Assembly: GCA_024743435.1 (NCBI GenBank)
Contig: JANSWO010000010.1
Coordinates: 114,939-178,938 of the forward strand
Direction: 5' to 3'
From: Pseudomonadaceae bacterium
GTDB taxonomy: Bacteria; Pseudomonadota; Gammaproteobacteria; Pseudomonadales; Azotimanducaceae
DNA: 64,000 bases
Below, piece after piece: positions 25,116-34,773 of the stretch (its first letter is position 1; each line of letters begins with the position of its first letter). The notes under the pieces are model-generated. The model was not told the DNA's origin. It saw nothing but the letters and a program-made list of their open reading frames with translations, and ran no database searches. Both the position numbers and the translations under genes were made by a program.

Positions 25116-25604
25116 TTAACCAACAGCATAACCGGCTGGCAGCCAGGCCAACGAGACGTGCAGCACAACTGCAACGACGGCTCCGGCAAGTAAATCGTCG
25201 GTCATCACTCCCAGGCCTCCGGGCAAACGCCGATCCAGCCAGCCGATCGGTCCGGGTTTGGTGACGTCCAACAACCGGAACAGCCCAAAAGCGAGCAGCA
25301 TGACCGCCAGGTGAGCCGGCAGCAAAAACAACGCAAGCCACTGACCCGCGACTTCGTCAATCACGATGGCCGGGTGATCTTTAACGCCATACCGGGCGCA
25401 AACGCGATGGCTGACCCAGACACCAACAAGGAACGTCGCGGCAATGACAGCAAGCTGGATTTCAGCGGCCAGCGGCGACAGGAAAAGCCACCAGACGGGC
25501 AATGCGGCCATACTGCCCCAGGTGCCAGGGGCGGGCTTGATAAAGCCAACGCCACCCACGGTCGCAATCAACACATCCGAATGGCGAATCTCAGAAAGCT
25601 TCAT
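25116..25604 (-). CDS. pgpA: Phosphatidylglycerophosphatase A
   Basis: 162 residues. GGVGFIKPAPGTWGSMAALP at the N-terminus, HPAIVIDEVAGQWLALFLLP in the middle, and FRLLDVTKPGPIGWLDR are the conserved PgpA blocks; several membrane segments follow the family pattern. It dephosphorylates phosphatidylglycerophosphate to phosphatidylglycerol in the inner membrane. Its start overlaps the thiL stop by 4 bp (ATGA), the common thiL-pgpA coupling. Confidence 0.93.
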   Translation of the reverse strand: MKLSEIRHSDVLIATVGGVGFIKPAPGTWGSMAALPVWWLFLSPLAAEIQLAVIAATFLVGVWVSHRVCARYGVKDHPAIVIDEVAGQWLALFLLPAHLAVMLLAFGLFRLLDVTKPGPIGWLDRRLPGGLGVMTDDLLAGAVVAVVLHVSLAWLPAGYAVG

Positions 25605-26509
25605 CGGTTGCTGCCAAAATGATCATAGCCACCCGCAGCAGGCTCGCCGTCGACGGTTACCGGAACGCCTGCGCTATTCGCCACCTCAACACGGCCAATG
25701 GCGGTGCAGCCTTCGATAGCCGTTTGTGTACTGGCAAACAGGATTTCGTAGTCATCACTTCCGGCAAACACATGCGCAAGGCTCGCCGGCTCGAAGATGG
25801 GTATGGCTTGGGAGTCGATCGCCAATACGACATCGCTTCGGCGCGCAAGATGTGCCGCGTCAGCCAACAGTCCATCAGATATATCTATGGCGGCCGTGGC
25901 GCTTGCCCGGTCTGCCAGCTGCCGCATCAACGGACCTCGATCCGGCGGTCGGAAATAACGCTCACGAAGACGCGCATCCAGGCCGGCGTCGGCGATTCCC
26001 GCCTCAACGGCTGCTCGCGTACCACCCAGGGCGCCGGTGACAAAAAGGTTCTGTCCAGGTTTTGCGCCGGAGCGCAGAAGAGCTGCCTCGGGTGCCACCC
26101 AACCATGCACGCTTACGCAGATGGACAGCGGTCCGGACGCCAGATTACCGCCGACAATCGGTACGCCGTAAACCTGTGCCGCCTCGGCCATGCCGGCGGC
26201 AAGCTGGCGGGCAAAGACGGTATCGGAATCCGGAAGCGTCAACGCCACAAGCACGTAACCGGGTAGAGCCGCCATCGCGCTTAGATCGCTCAAGCTCACC
26301 GCAAGTGCACGATAACCAACATCCTGCGGTTGCGCGTTGGCCGGAAAATGAACGTCGGGAAGGAGTGAATCAATGGAGGCGACGGCGTCTGCACCCGGCG
26401 GCGGCCGCACGATGGAGGAATCATCACCAGGCCCACACAGAACCTGGGGGCCGGTTGCGGCCGAGCCGAGGGCTCGGACAATCTCGTCGATCAGATCAAA
26501 CTCGCCCAT
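25601..26509 (-). CDS. thiL: Thiamine-monophosphate kinase
   Basis: 302 residues from ATG at 26509 (MGEFDLIDEIVRAL); a longer open frame upstream is not coding because it overlaps nusB. CGPGDDSSIV, ADAVASIDSLLPDVHF and VGGNLASGPLSICVSVHG are the expected AIR-synthase-fold blocks with the Asp metal ligands. It phosphorylates thiamine monophosphate to the diphosphate cofactor. The start overlaps nusB by 14 bp and the stop overlaps pgpA by 4 bp. Confidence 0.92.
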   Translation of the reverse strand: MGEFDLIDEIVRALGSAATGPQVLCGPGDDSSIVRPPPGADAVASIDSLLPDVHFPANAQPQDVGYRALAVSLSDLSAMAALPGYVLVALTLPDSDTVFARQLAAGMAEAAQVYGVPIVGGNLASGPLSICVSVHGWVAPEAALLRSGAKPGQNLFVTGALGGTRAAVEAGIADAGLDARLRERYFRPPDRGPLMRQLADRASATAAIDISDGLLADAAHLARRSDVVLAIDSQAIPIFEPASLAHVFAGSDDYEILFASTQTAIEGCTAIGRVEVANSAGVPVTVDGEPAAGGYDHFGSNR

Positions 26510-26936
26510 CAGCATTTTTCTCGACAGCGCGGAGTTGCTCGGCCAGGCCGTCGAGAATGCTGTTGATGTATTTGTGGCTTTCTTCTGCGCCGAAGGTTTT
26601 CGCCAGCTCCACCCACTCGTTGATGACAACGCGGTAAGGGACATCGAGGCGCTGCGATAACTCCCACGCACCGAGCCTGAGAATCGCCCGCTCCACCTGA
26701 TCCAGAGCCGCAAAATCACGATCGAGCGCATCCGAGAACAGCGCATCCAGCTCTTCACAGCGCTTCGTTACGGCGCGCAGGGCTTCGCTGAAATACTCGC
26801 TGTCCGCGCGCTGCAGTGATTTGCCAGCAAGAAACTCCTGCTCGATCACCGCTGTATCGGCTCCCGCCAATTGCCATTGATAGACCGCCTGCACCAATGC
26901 GCGGCGAGCTCGTTTTCGCTCCCAGGCGTTACTCAC
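26496..26936 (-). CDS. nusB: Transcription antitermination factor NusB
   Basis: 146 residues from GTG at 26936. The all-helical NusB fold is recognisable from RKRARRALVQAVYQWQLAG at the N-terminus and RVVINEWVELAKTFGAEESHKYINSILDGLAEQLR at the end (two conserved blocks). NusB with S10 binds boxA RNA and prevents termination in rRNA operons. It overlaps ribH by 4 bp (GTGA). Confidence 0.92.
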   Translation of the reverse strand: MSNAWERKRARRALVQAVYQWQLAGADTAVIEQEFLAGKSLQRADSEYFSEALRAVTKRCEELDALFSDALDRDFAALDQVERAILRLGAWELSQRLDVPYRVVINEWVELAKTFGAEESHKYINSILDGLAEQLRAVEKNADGRV

Positions 26937-27412
26937 AACGCATCAACCGAGTCGAGCATGGCCAGGGTCGCCAGCGCGGTTTCTGCACAGTCTTCGCCCT
27001 TGTTGCCGTGCTCGCCACCGGCTCGCGCTTCGGCCTGGGCAAGATCGTCTGTCGTCAGCACACCGAACACAACCGGCAGCGACTCATCGAGCGCAACGCG
27101 AGTCAGGCCATCGGTACAGGCGTTACAGACGTAGTCGAAATGCGGAGTGCCACCCCGAATCACTGCGCCCAGCGCGATGACGGCATCAAACTTGCCGCTG
27201 CGAGCAAGCTTCTGGGCCGCAATTGGCAGCTCGAAACAACCCGGAACATGGAACACGCTAATGTCTGCGCTGGCGACGCCGTGTTCCGTCAGCTTGGCTT
27301 GCGCACCGGCGCGCAACTTACCCACTATGTGGTCGTTGAACAGGCCGGCGACGATGGCAATCTTGCGACCGCTGCCGTTTAAGGAGTCGTACATAACGCG
27401 ATCATCAGACAT
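26933..27412 (-). CDS. ribH: 6,7-dimethyl-8-ribityllumazine synthase
   Basis: 159 residues. VAGLFNDHIVGKLRAGA, VFHVPGCFELPIAAQKL and GAVIRGGTPHFDYVCNA are the conserved blocks, with the catalytic His in PHFDYV. It condenses the ribityl-pyrimidine with the four-carbon unit made by RibB, the step before riboflavin synthase. It follows ribD by 36 bp; ribE and ribBA, which usually sit between ribD and ribH in this class, are not present. Confidence 0.93.
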   Translation of the reverse strand: MSDDRVMYDSLNGSGRKIAIVAGLFNDHIVGKLRAGAQAKLTEHGVASADISVFHVPGCFELPIAAQKLARSGKFDAVIALGAVIRGGTPHFDYVCNACTDGLTRVALDESLPVVFGVLTTDDLAQAEARAGGEHGNKGEDCAETALATLAMLDSVDAL

Positions 27413-27448
27413 GACATTTCTCGGGTAGGCCGCAGCGCGGCCAAACGG

Positions 27449-28519
27449 TTAAGCCGGCAAATCTGGCCGGACGGCAAAAGTGAGCCGCGTATCCTCGCCG
27501 ATACGTGCGGCCTCTCGCAAATCAAGCGGGTGCGCCTCGGCCAGGGTATCAATGCAGCCGCTGAGCATCGGACGGCCGCTTGCACCCAGAATAACCGGTG
27601 CCTGGTAGACAACCAGTTCATCCACCAGTCCGCTACTCATAAAGAGCTGCGCGACTGTTGCGCCAGCTTCGACCAACACCTCGTTCGCCTCTCGCTCGGT
27701 GAGCAGATCAAGGATGGATCTGACTTCTCCATCCCAAAGGCAAGTATCGTCATGGCTATGACCGGCTGCATCGTCGCTGTGCAGGAGCAGGCATTCGCCA
27801 TCCAATATTCGCGCATCGGTTGGAGTACGCAGGCCTCGGTCCAGCACAACGCGCAGCGGTTGCCGAAACACCCCATCGCGGCTGAAGCGCTCGTCCCGCA
27901 CGGTCAGTTGCGGATCGTCCGCCAGCACCGTTCCGATGCCGGTGACAATGGCACAGCTTTCCGCCCGCAGGCGTTGAACATCCGCCCGTGCCTCGGGCCC
28001 GGTTATCCACTGGCTCTCTCCCGAAGCCATAGCGGTGCGACCGTCAAGCGATGCTGCGATTTTGACTCGAACCCAGGGCCGACCGCGGGTCTGCCGGCTG
28101 CGGAAGCCACGATTGATCTGCAACACAGGGTCGAACGGCACATGCTCGACCTCAACGCCCGCGCGCTCCAGCATGCGCATGCCTTCGCCACGCACGTCCG
28201 GGTGCGGATCGATCTCTGCCACCACAACCCGCGCAACTCCGGCATCGAGCAACGCTTCAGTGCATGGCGGCGTGCGGCCATAGAAACAGCAGGGTTCCAG
28301 GGTGACATAGGCGGTTGCGCCTCGCGCTCGACCACCAGCATCGCGAATGGCGCAGACCTCAGCGTGCGGACCACCGGCAGGTGAGGTGAAGCCTCGGCCA
28401 ATCACCTCGTTGCCGCGCACCAGCACACAACCAACCGAAGGGTTGGGCGATGCGCCATAGATGCCTTTACGGGCCTGCTCGAGCGCGACAGCTAGAAACG
28501 CGCAATCGACCTCAATCAT
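27449..28519 (-). CDS. ribD: Bifunctional riboflavin biosynthesis deaminase/reductase RibD
   Basis: 356 residues. The N-terminal cytidine-deaminase-like domain (about 1-145) has the zinc site HAE (52-54) with Cys 77 and Cys 86 in [12 protein letters not shown]. The C-terminal reductase domain (about 146-356) begins [18 protein letters not shown] and contains [18 protein letters not shown]. It performs deamination and side-chain reduction in riboflavin synthesis. The start overlaps nrdR by 8 bp. Confidence 0.93.
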   Translation of the reverse strand: MIEVDCAFLAVALEQARKGIYGASPNPSVGCVLVRGNEVIGRGFTSPAGGPHAEVCAIRDAGGRARGATAYVTLEPCCFYGRTPPCTEALLDAGVARVVVAEIDPHPDVRGEGMRMLERAGVEVEHVPFDPVLQINRGFRSRQTRGRPWVRVKIAASLDGRTAMASGESQWITGPEARADVQRLRAESCAIVTGIGTVLADDPQLTVRDERFSRDGVFRQPLRVVLDRGLRTPTDARILDGECLLLHSDDAAGHSHDDTCLWDGEVRSILDLLTEREANEVLVEAGATVAQLFMSSGLVDELVVYQAPVILGASGRPMLSGCIDTLAEAHPLDLREAARIGEDTRLTFAVRPDLPA

Positions 28520-28976
28520 GATCGAGCTTGATATTCAGGCGATCAATTTCGGCCTGAAACTCACTGAGGTCCTGAAAATCCCGGTACACAGATGCGAATC
28601 GAACGTAGGCAACCGGATCCATATCTCGAAGCTCGCGCATGACCTCACCACCAACCTGCCGGGACGGTAGCTCCCGCTCCCCCGTGGAACGCAGGCGATG
28701 CATGATTCTGCTGACAGCCGCATCGATGTCTTCGATGCTGACGGGGCGCTTCTCCAACGCTCGCTGCATGCCGGCACGCAGCTTTGCCTCGTCAAAGGGC
28801 TCTCGATTGCCGTTGCTTTTGACGATTCGAGGCATCACCAGTTCGGCAATTTCAAACGTCGTGAATCGTTCAGCGCAGGTAATGCACTCGCGACGTCGGC
28901 GCACAGAAGTGCCATCGGTCACGAGTCGAGAATCGATGACCTTGGTATCGTCTGCGCTGCAGAAAGGGCAATGCAC
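28512..28976 (-). CDS. nrdR: Transcriptional repressor NrdR
   Basis: 154 residues from GTG at 28976. The N-terminal zinc ribbon has CPFC (3-6) and CITC (31-34), followed by the ATP-cone (about 48-138, [22 protein letters not shown]). NrdR senses ATP/dATP and represses ribonucleotide reductase genes through NrdR boxes; none are evident in this window. It heads the ribD-ribH-nusB-thiL-pgpA cluster, 45 bp after glyA. Confidence 0.95.
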   Translation of the reverse strand: MHCPFCSADDTKVIDSRLVTDGTSVRRRRECITCAERFTTFEIAELVMPRIVKSNGNREPFDEAKLRAGMQRALEKRPVSIEDIDAAVSRIMHRLRSTGERELPSRQVGGEVMRELRDMDPVAYVRFASVYRDFQDLSEFQAEIDRLNIKLDHD

Positions 28977-29021
28977 GTAAAATCTGGCCTGTATTGGTAG
29001 CGCGGCCGCGAAGCCGAGCTG

Positions 29022-30284
29022 TCAGCTGGCGCTAGCGTACACCGGGAAGCGGCGGCACAACTCAACCACTTTGTGCTGAACGGCACTGATCATGTTGTCG
29101 TTCTCGATGTCATCGAGCACATCGCACATCCAGCCCGTGAGTTCGGAAAACTCATCCACACCAAAGCCACGCCTGGTGCCCGCAGGCGAGCCAATTCGAA
29201 GGCCACTGGTTACAAATGGCGACTTCGGATCGTTGGGTACCGCGTTTTTGTTTACGGTGATATTGGCTCGGCCAAGCGCCGCATCGGCCGCTTTGCCGGT
29301 GATGCCTTTGTCGATGAGATCCAGCAGGAATAGATGATTGTCGGTGCCACCCGACACCACGTTGTAGCCGCGCGCCTGGAAGCCGGTTGCCATGGCCTGC
29401 GCACCGGCAATAACGCGCTTCTGGTAATCCACAAACTCCGGCTCCATCGCTTCCTTGAAGCAGACCGCTTTAGCCGCTATCACGTGCATCAACGGGCCGC
29501 CCTGAGAGCCAGGGAAGAGCGCGGAATTCAACTTCTTTTCAACGTCTGCGTTGCTGCGCGCAAGGATAATCCCACCACGCGGCCCACCAAGCGTCTTGTG
29601 GGTTGTGGACGTCGTGACATCCGCAATCTGCACAGGGCTGGGATACAGGCCGGCCGCGACGAGCCCCGCAACATGAGCCATATCCACCAGCAGATAGGCG
29701 CCGACTTCGTCGGCGATATCACGAAACTTCTGCCAGTCCAGCGTACGTGAGTAAGCAGAAAAACCAGCAACAATCAGCTTGGGTTTGTGCTCGCGGGCAA
29801 GCGCTGCGACTTCGTCGTAGTCCACCTCGCCAGTCTCTGCATTCAAGCCATATTGAACGGCGTTATACATACGGCCGGAAAAATTGACCGACGCGCCATG
29901 GGTGAGGTGGCCGCCCGCATCGAGACTCATGCCAAGCACGGTGTCGCCCGCGTTGAGCAGCGCCAGGTAAACCGCCGCATTTGCCTGGGACCCGGAGTGC
30001 GGCTGTACATTCGCGTAGTCAGCGCCAAACAGGGCTTTCACCCGATCAATGGCCAGCACTTCCACCTGATCCACATATTCACAACCACCGTAGTAGCGCT
30101 TGTGCGGATAACCCTCAGCGTACTTGTTGGTGAGCACCGAACCTTGAGCCGCCATCGTCAGCGCGCTGGCATAGTTTTCCGAGGCGATCAGCTCAATGTG
30201 GTCTTCCTGGCGCCTGCGTTCAAGCTCGATTGCAGCGGCGATATCAGGATCAAACTGTTCCAGGGTGCGATTGTTGTTCAGCAT
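29022..30284 (-). CDS. glyA: Serine hydroxymethyltransferase
   Basis: 420 residues from ATG at 30284 ([12 protein letters not shown] aligns with known starts); a GTG at 30296 adds four residues. [24 protein letters not shown] and [15 protein letters not shown] (PLP Lys about 230) are the family hallmarks. It interconverts serine and glycine and loads tetrahydrofolate with a one-carbon unit. glyA-nrdR-rib order is common in gammaproteobacteria. The 167-bp leader upstream contains a hairpin at 30386-30406. Confidence 0.96.
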   Translation of the reverse strand: MLNNNRTLEQFDPDIAAAIELERRRQEDHIELIASENYASALTMAAQGSVLTNKYAEGYPHKRYYGGCEYVDQVEVLAIDRVKALFGADYANVQPHSGSQANAAVYLALLNAGDTVLGMSLDAGGHLTHGASVNFSGRMYNAVQYGLNAETGEVDYDEVAALAREHKPKLIVAGFSAYSRTLDWQKFRDIADEVGAYLLVDMAHVAGLVAAGLYPSPVQIADVTTSTTHKTLGGPRGGIILARSNADVEKKLNSALFPGSQGGPLMHVIAAKAVCFKEAMEPEFVDYQKRVIAGAQAMATGFQARGYNVVSGGTDNHLFLLDLIDKGITGKAADAALGRANITVNKNAVPNDPKSPFVTSGLRIGSPAGTRRGFGVDEFSELTGWMCDVLDDIENDNMISAVQHKVVELCRRFPVYASAS

Positions 30285-30385
30285 GGGCGTTTCCACTCAC
30301 AAAGCGATGGCCAAAGCGGTGGCCAACATGGGTTACGACGAAGGCGCGCATTGTACCCACTTGAACATGCATGGGGGCGGCTTCG

Positions 30386-30406
30386 GCCTCACCGCGAACG
30401 TGAGGC
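30386..30406. terminator. 7-bp perfect hairpin between the 30464 gene and glyA
   Basis: GCCTCAC (30386-30392) and GTGAGGC (30400-30406) with a 7-nt loop, in the 167-bp gap upstream of glyA. No U-tract follows on the minus strand, so it is a weak terminator candidate for the gene ending at 30464, or a leader structure of glyA. Confidence 0.35.
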
Positions 30407-30463
30407 GTGCTCATTTTCCAACCGCAACCCCGTCGTCTGCTGGGACGCTTTGGCGCATCAGCC

Positions 30464-31249
30464 CTACCAACCGTCGTCACTGGGCAGCAGCGGCGGAAGC
30501 CCAGCCAGTGCTCGCAGCTCTTCGATGGAGGCAAGGAAAGCCTGCACGCCGCGAGCAGCCGATGCATCCGTTCCCAGACCGGCCGCATCGGCTGTTAGTC
30601 CAGGCTGCCAGGTTTCCGGGTCCGCTCGCTCATCACCAAGCGTCAGCGCAACGGCTTCAAGCACAGCGCGCCGCTGAGCATGAGCTGGATCGTCTCCGTC
30701 ATCAGCCTCGTAGTGACCATAGGCTAGCTCAAGTAGCGGCCCAGGCTTTCCGGACAGTGCGACGGCGGCAAGGTAGTTCTGCAAGCGCGAGCCTTCATCG
30801 GTGGCTCTGCGGGCGAGCACGAGCGCCGCTACCGGATCGCTATAGCGAATCTCGTCAAGACTGGCCTCGCTGGCCGCAAAATACGGGTGCGGTGGGTCAC
30901 GCCGAAGCACTTCACAGCCACTTGCTCCACTACAGTCCTGACCCACCACTGGATTCCACGGCAGGATGTGCAATGCGTTGTAACGCTCAATCTGCTCCAG
31001 GCTCGGTGCACTCAGGCGATCTGTCACCATGTCCGCCACCGTCGCTGGCGGCATCACGAGCGGCTCGCGTTTGAACGTTGATTGCAGATCCTGCCTCTGC
31101 GGTGTCTCGATGGGGGCTGATTCTCGAGGCTCTTGAACGATGGCTGCCGGCGACTCCGGTGATCCCTTAATGCCGGGCGCACTGGACATCCACAGCGCAA
31201 GACCGACACCCGCTGCAATCGCAAGCAATAGGATTAACACTCGGCGCAC
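30464..31249 (-). CDS. Membrane-anchored protein of unknown function ending in DDGW
   Basis: 261 residues from GTG at 31249, chosen because a perfect AGGAGG lies five bases upstream; the open frame extends further to 31372 without support. An N-terminal membrane helix (about 4-22, [17 protein letters not shown]) is followed by a Pro/Glu-rich linker and a helical C-terminal domain with one Cys pair ([12 protein letters not shown]). I recognise no family. It ends LLPSDDGW, the same terminal signature as the anchored proteins at 10362 and 10755. It is divergent from ettA. Confidence 0.78.
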   Translation of the reverse strand: MRRVLILLLAIAAGVGLALWMSSAPGIKGSPESPAAIVQEPRESAPIETPQRQDLQSTFKREPLVMPPATVADMVTDRLSAPSLEQIERYNALHILPWNPVVGQDCSGASGCEVLRRDPPHPYFAASEASLDEIRYSDPVAALVLARRATDEGSRLQNYLAAVALSGKPGPLLELAYGHYEADDGDDPAHAQRRAVLEAVALTLGDERADPETWQPGLTADAAGLGTDASAARGVQAFLASIEELRALAGLPPLLPSDDGW

Positions 31250-31350
31250 CAAAACCTCCTGATCTGTACATCCCACGCAAGCCACTGTCTTGTCTGGCCG
31301 CAACGGCTCGGGTAGCGTTGCCGCCCTGTCGAAGCAAGCGGAAAACCAGC

Positions 31351-33021
31351 GTGGCGCAATACGTCTACACAATGAACTCAGTCAGCAAGACCGTGCCCCC
31401 CAAGCGCACGATTCTGTCGAACATCTCCCTTTCGTTCTTCCCCGGAGCGAAGATCGGAGTACTCGGGCTGAACGGCGCGGGTAAGTCTTCCCTGCTGCGC
31501 ATCATGGCGGGCGAAGACACGGAAATCGATGGTGAAGCGCGGCCGCAAAAGGATCTGAAGGTAGGCTATCTGCCCCAGGAACCCAGGCTCGATGACGACG
31601 CCGACGTCCGTGCGAACGTAGAAAAGGGCGTGAGCGAGATCGTTGCCCTGATTGCGGAATACAACGCCATCTCCGACAAGTTCGCAGAGCCGATGAGCGA
31701 CGACGAGATGAATACGCTGCTCGAACGCCAGGGAGAACTGCAGGGTCAGATTGACGCGGCTGATGCATGGGATCTGGATCGAACCCTCGATATCGCGGCC
31801 GATGCGCTACGTCTGCCGCCCTGGGACACCCCGGTTAAGAATCTGTCCGGCGGTGAGCGGCGCCGCGTCGCTCTGTGTGCGTTGCTGCTATCCAAGCCGG
31901 ACATGCTTCTGCTCGACGAGCCTACCAACCACCTGGATGCTGAGTCCGTTGCCTGGTTGGAGCGTTTTCTCGACGAATTCCCCGGCACCGTGGTTGCAGT
32001 GACCCACGATCGCTATTTTCTGGACAACGTCGCCAGCTGGATTTTGGAGCTGGACCGGGGCCGCGGCATTCCGTGGGAGGGTAACTACAGCACCTGGCTC
32101 GAGCAGAAGGATGCACGCCTGTCTCAGGAAGCCTCCCAGGAGCAGGGCCGCCAGCGCGCAATCAAAGCCGAGCTGGAATGGGTACGCTCGAATCCCAAGG
32201 GGCGACAAGCGAAAAGCAAATCCAGGCTGGCGCGCTTCGATGAACTCGTTGCCCAGCAGACGACCGCACGCATGGAAACGACCGACCTCTTTATCCCCAC
32301 GGCCGAGCGCCTGGGGGAGAAAGTTATCGACATCAACGGCGTTTCCAAAAGCTTTGGCGATCAACTTCTGATCGACAATCTCACCGCATCTATTCCGCGG
32401 GGCGCCATCGTGGGCATCATCGGTGGCAACGGGGCCGGTAAATCGACCCTGTTCAAAATGATCATGGGTGATGAGCAACCGGACAGCGGTGAGATTGTCA
32501 TCGGCGACACGGTGCAACTCGCCTGTGTTGATCAAAGCCGGGACTCGCTCGACGACAAGAAGACGGTATGGGAAGAGGTGTCCGACGGACAGGACGTCAT
32601 CACGATCGGAAAGGTGGAAATCGCATCACGCAGCTACGTTGGACGTTTTAACTTCAAAGGCTCCGATCAGCAAAAGCATGTTGGCCAGTTGTCCGGCGGC
32701 GAGCGCAACCGCGTACACCTCGCCAAGCTGCTGCGCAGCGGCGGTAACGTGCTATTGCTCGATGAACCGACAAACGATCTGGATGTGGAGACTCTGCGCG
32801 CACTCGAAGAGGCGTTGCTCGACTACGCCGGTACCGTCCTCGTGATCAGTCACGATCGCTGGTTTCTGGATCGCCTCGCAACCCACATTCTGGCCTACGA
32901 GGGTGACTCTCATGTCGAATGGTTCGCGGGCAACTACAGCGAGTATGAAGCCGACTACAAAAAGCGCACCGGTGGCGATGTGAAGCCCAGTCGCATCAAA
33001 TACAAGCCGGTCGTTCGCTAA
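31351..33021 (+). CDS. ettA: Energy-dependent translational throttle protein EttA (ABC-F)
   Basis: 556 residues from GTG at 31351 ([13 protein letters not shown]), matching the usual EttA length. Two ABC domains: Walker [10 protein letters not shown] (about 39-47) and GGNGAGKST, signatures [11 protein letters not shown] and [11 protein letters not shown], and Walker [12 protein letters not shown] and [11 protein letters not shown]. The arm insertion in the first domain and the basic linker between domains are present. It binds the ribosomal E site and gates entry into elongation according to ATP/ADP ratio. Confidence 0.95.
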   Translation: MAQYVYTMNSVSKTVPPKRTILSNISLSFFPGAKIGVLGLNGAGKSSLLRIMAGEDTEIDGEARPQKDLKVGYLPQEPRLDDDADVRANVEKGVSEIVALIAEYNAISDKFAEPMSDDEMNTLLERQGELQGQIDAADAWDLDRTLDIAADALRLPPWDTPVKNLSGGERRRVALCALLLSKPDMLLLDEPTNHLDAESVAWLERFLDEFPGTVVAVTHDRYFLDNVASWILELDRGRGIPWEGNYSTWLEQKDARLSQEASQEQGRQRAIKAELEWVRSNPKGRQAKSKSRLARFDELVAQQTTARMETTDLFIPTAERLGEKVIDINGVSKSFGDQLLIDNLTASIPRGAIVGIIGGNGAGKSTLFKMIMGDEQPDSGEIVIGDTVQLACVDQSRDSLDDKKTVWEEVSDGQDVITIGKVEIASRSYVGRFNFKGSDQQKHVGQLSGGERNRVHLAKLLRSGGNVLLLDEPTNDLDVETLRALEEALLDYAGTVLVISHDRWFLDRLATHILAYEGDSHVEWFAGNYSEYEADYKKRTGGDVKPSRIKYKPVVR

Positions 33022-33091
33022 TCCACGCGCGGCCTAGCGGTCAGCCGCATCTGTCGCCCGCAACCCAGCGCCACCGTGGCAACATAGCCCG

Positions 33092-34129
33092 GTGGACGCT
33101 GCAATCGATACCTTTCGCCTACTGGCCGCTTCTCAACTGATGCTGACCATCGGTGCTATCGCGCTGTCGCGAAATCGGGCCACAACCAAGGCCCTCGTTT
33201 GTGTGCTGCTCATCGCCGGAGTGCTCTATCTGCTGACCCCATTGATCGCGCGAGCGAATATCGGTTATCTCGCGCCCACACTGCAACTCCTTCCCGAAAT
33301 CCTGCCGGCACTACTGCTGTTGCTGGTGCTGATAGTGTTCGAAGAGCGATCTGTGCAAACCGGTGTCTGGCTGCTAATGGCTGTCATGGCAATGCTGGCT
33401 ATTGCGATGCAAGCGAGTCAGGCCCTCGCTCTACAAACACCCGTGTGGCTGAGGCTCACTCTGCATCTATTCAAGGCGGCGTTCGTCATCGCCGCCATCG
33501 TGCTGCTGTGGCGTGGCCGCAAGGATGATCTGAGCGCTGCGCGGCGGCAGCTACGGCCGATCGTCGGCTGGATGATGGCGATCGCCGCGGCCGGTGTTAT
33601 CGGTGTCGAGTTGCTTTACGCCTGGCAAATCCCAGCGGCAATTGAGCTCATCGGCATGGCGGGCATGTTCGCGGCTGGCATCGCCGCCAATCTCCGCTTG
33701 CTCAACTGGAACCCGGAACTGGAACCGGCCGTCGTCCCCGCACCGGACACCAGCGCCGCGGTGGCGAGCACCGATAACCCGAGGCTCGCCGCGTTGCTGC
33801 ATGCCATGCGTGATGATCGCGCCTACGCTGATCACGATCTTCGAATCGCCGGCCTGGCGAAGAATCTGGGTACCAGTGAGGGGCAGCTGCGAGCACTCAT
33901 CAATGCCAACCTTGGGTTTCGCAATTTCAATCAGTTCGTCAACAGCTACCGAATCGATGAAGCCGCTGAGCGACTGATTAAGCAGCCAGGGCTGCCAGTG
34001 CTGACGATCGCGCTGGACGTCGGTTTTCGCTCCTTGTCTTCCTTCAACAGCGCCTTCAAAGCCACAAAGGGTTGCACGCCCACCCAATGGCGCGCCGGCG
34101 ACGCCCCGAGAGCCCACGAAAATCCCTGA
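33092..34129 (+). CDS. AraC-family regulator with membrane N-terminal domain
   Basis: 345 residues from GTG at 33092. Six or seven hydrophobic helices occupy residues 5-210. The C-terminal AraC DNA-binding domain (about 245-340) has the two helix-turn-helix units, IAGLAKNLGTSEGQLRALIN and VLTIALDVGFRSLSSFNSAFKA. Such membrane-bound AraC proteins respond to envelope or extracellular cues. It precedes the DUF2147-like and acyltransferase genes on the same strand (116-bp gap, then a 4-bp overlap) and may control them. Confidence 0.9.
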   Translation: MDAAIDTFRLLAASQLMLTIGAIALSRNRATTKALVCVLLIAGVLYLLTPLIARANIGYLAPTLQLLPEILPALLLLLVLIVFEERSVQTGVWLLMAVMAMLAIAMQASQALALQTPVWLRLTLHLFKAAFVIAAIVLLWRGRKDDLSAARRQLRPIVGWMMAIAAAGVIGVELLYAWQIPAAIELIGMAGMFAAGIAANLRLLNWNPELEPAVVPAPDTSAAVASTDNPRLAALLHAMRDDRAYADHDLRIAGLAKNLGTSEGQLRALINANLGFRNFNQFVNSYRIDEAAERLIKQPGLPVLTIALDVGFRSLSSFNSAFKATKGCTPTQWRAGDAPRAHENP

Positions 34130-34245
34130 CGAAATCCCGCAGATGCTGACGAATATCTGAATTTCGTCAGTTGGGATGAGAATTTCGGCAGATTGACGTC
34201 TGATTTCGGTGCGCAATCGCGCTTCATCTCTCGATGGAGCCAACC

Positions 34246-34773
34246 ATGCGACTTGCCCTGCTTTTTCTGATGCTTGGTCCGATTGCGCTTAGCACCCGGG
34301 CCACCGAGCCGCCCGCGCCTGCATTCACTAACCTCGATGGCCCCTGGGTACTCGCCTGCGGCGATGTCCTCATTCACATCGAAAGCGAACAGCATGGCCA
34401 TCGCCTGACGTTGCTCGGCATTGCCGAGGCAATCAACCCGGACGACACCGCGCCCAGACATCTGGACCGAAACAACCCAAGAAGAGACCAGCGTCACAGG
34501 GCACTAGCAGATCTCGAGTTGGGCGAGTTACGGCAAGAAGATGGCGGTTATTCGGGCACGCTATACGACCCGGAACACGGGCGAACATTTCGCGTCCATG
34601 CAGAACTCGTATCGGAAGATGTCCTGCGCATGCGCGCGTTTATCGGTATCCGGGCGCTAGGCAGGACGCTGTACTGGCAGCGCTTGACCGCCTACCGAGA
34701 TCGCCTGGATACGCTGGCCCGCACGGCCAGACGAGGAGCGTCACACAACCGGCTCAGTGGTGAGCTCCAATGA
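34246..34773 (+). CDS. Secreted DUF2147-like protein
   Basis: 175 residues from ATG at 34246 with GGAG six bases upstream; ATG at 34234 is possible. A signal peptide (about 1-20, ending TRA) precedes a beta-rich domain with the sequence LDGPWVLACGDVLIHIE, then YSGTLYDPEHGRTFRVHAEL and LRMRAFIGIRALGRTLYWQRL, resembling DUF2147 periplasmic lipocalin-like proteins. Ligand unknown. The TGA overlaps the ATG of the acyltransferase gene, so the two are coupled. Confidence 0.75.
   Translation: MRLALLFLMLGPIALSTRATEPPAPAFTNLDGPWVLACGDVLIHIESEQHGHRLTLLGIAEAINPDDTAPRHLDRNNPRRDQRHRALADLELGELRQEDGGYSGTLYDPEHGRTFRVHAELVSEDVLRMRAFIGIRALGRTLYWQRLTAYRDRLDTLARTARRGASHNRLSGELQ

Noticed and set aside
26510..26758. 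Extended N-terminus for ThiL
   Set aside because: The extra codons overlap nusB in another frame and do not resemble ThiL; ATG at 26509 gives the family start.
30297..30463. Riboswitch in front of glyA
   Set aside because: Only a simple 7-bp hairpin is visible; no glycine-riboswitch or other conserved core could be recognised.
31888..32535. 215-codon minus-strand frame
   Set aside because: Antisense to the strongly supported EttA gene.
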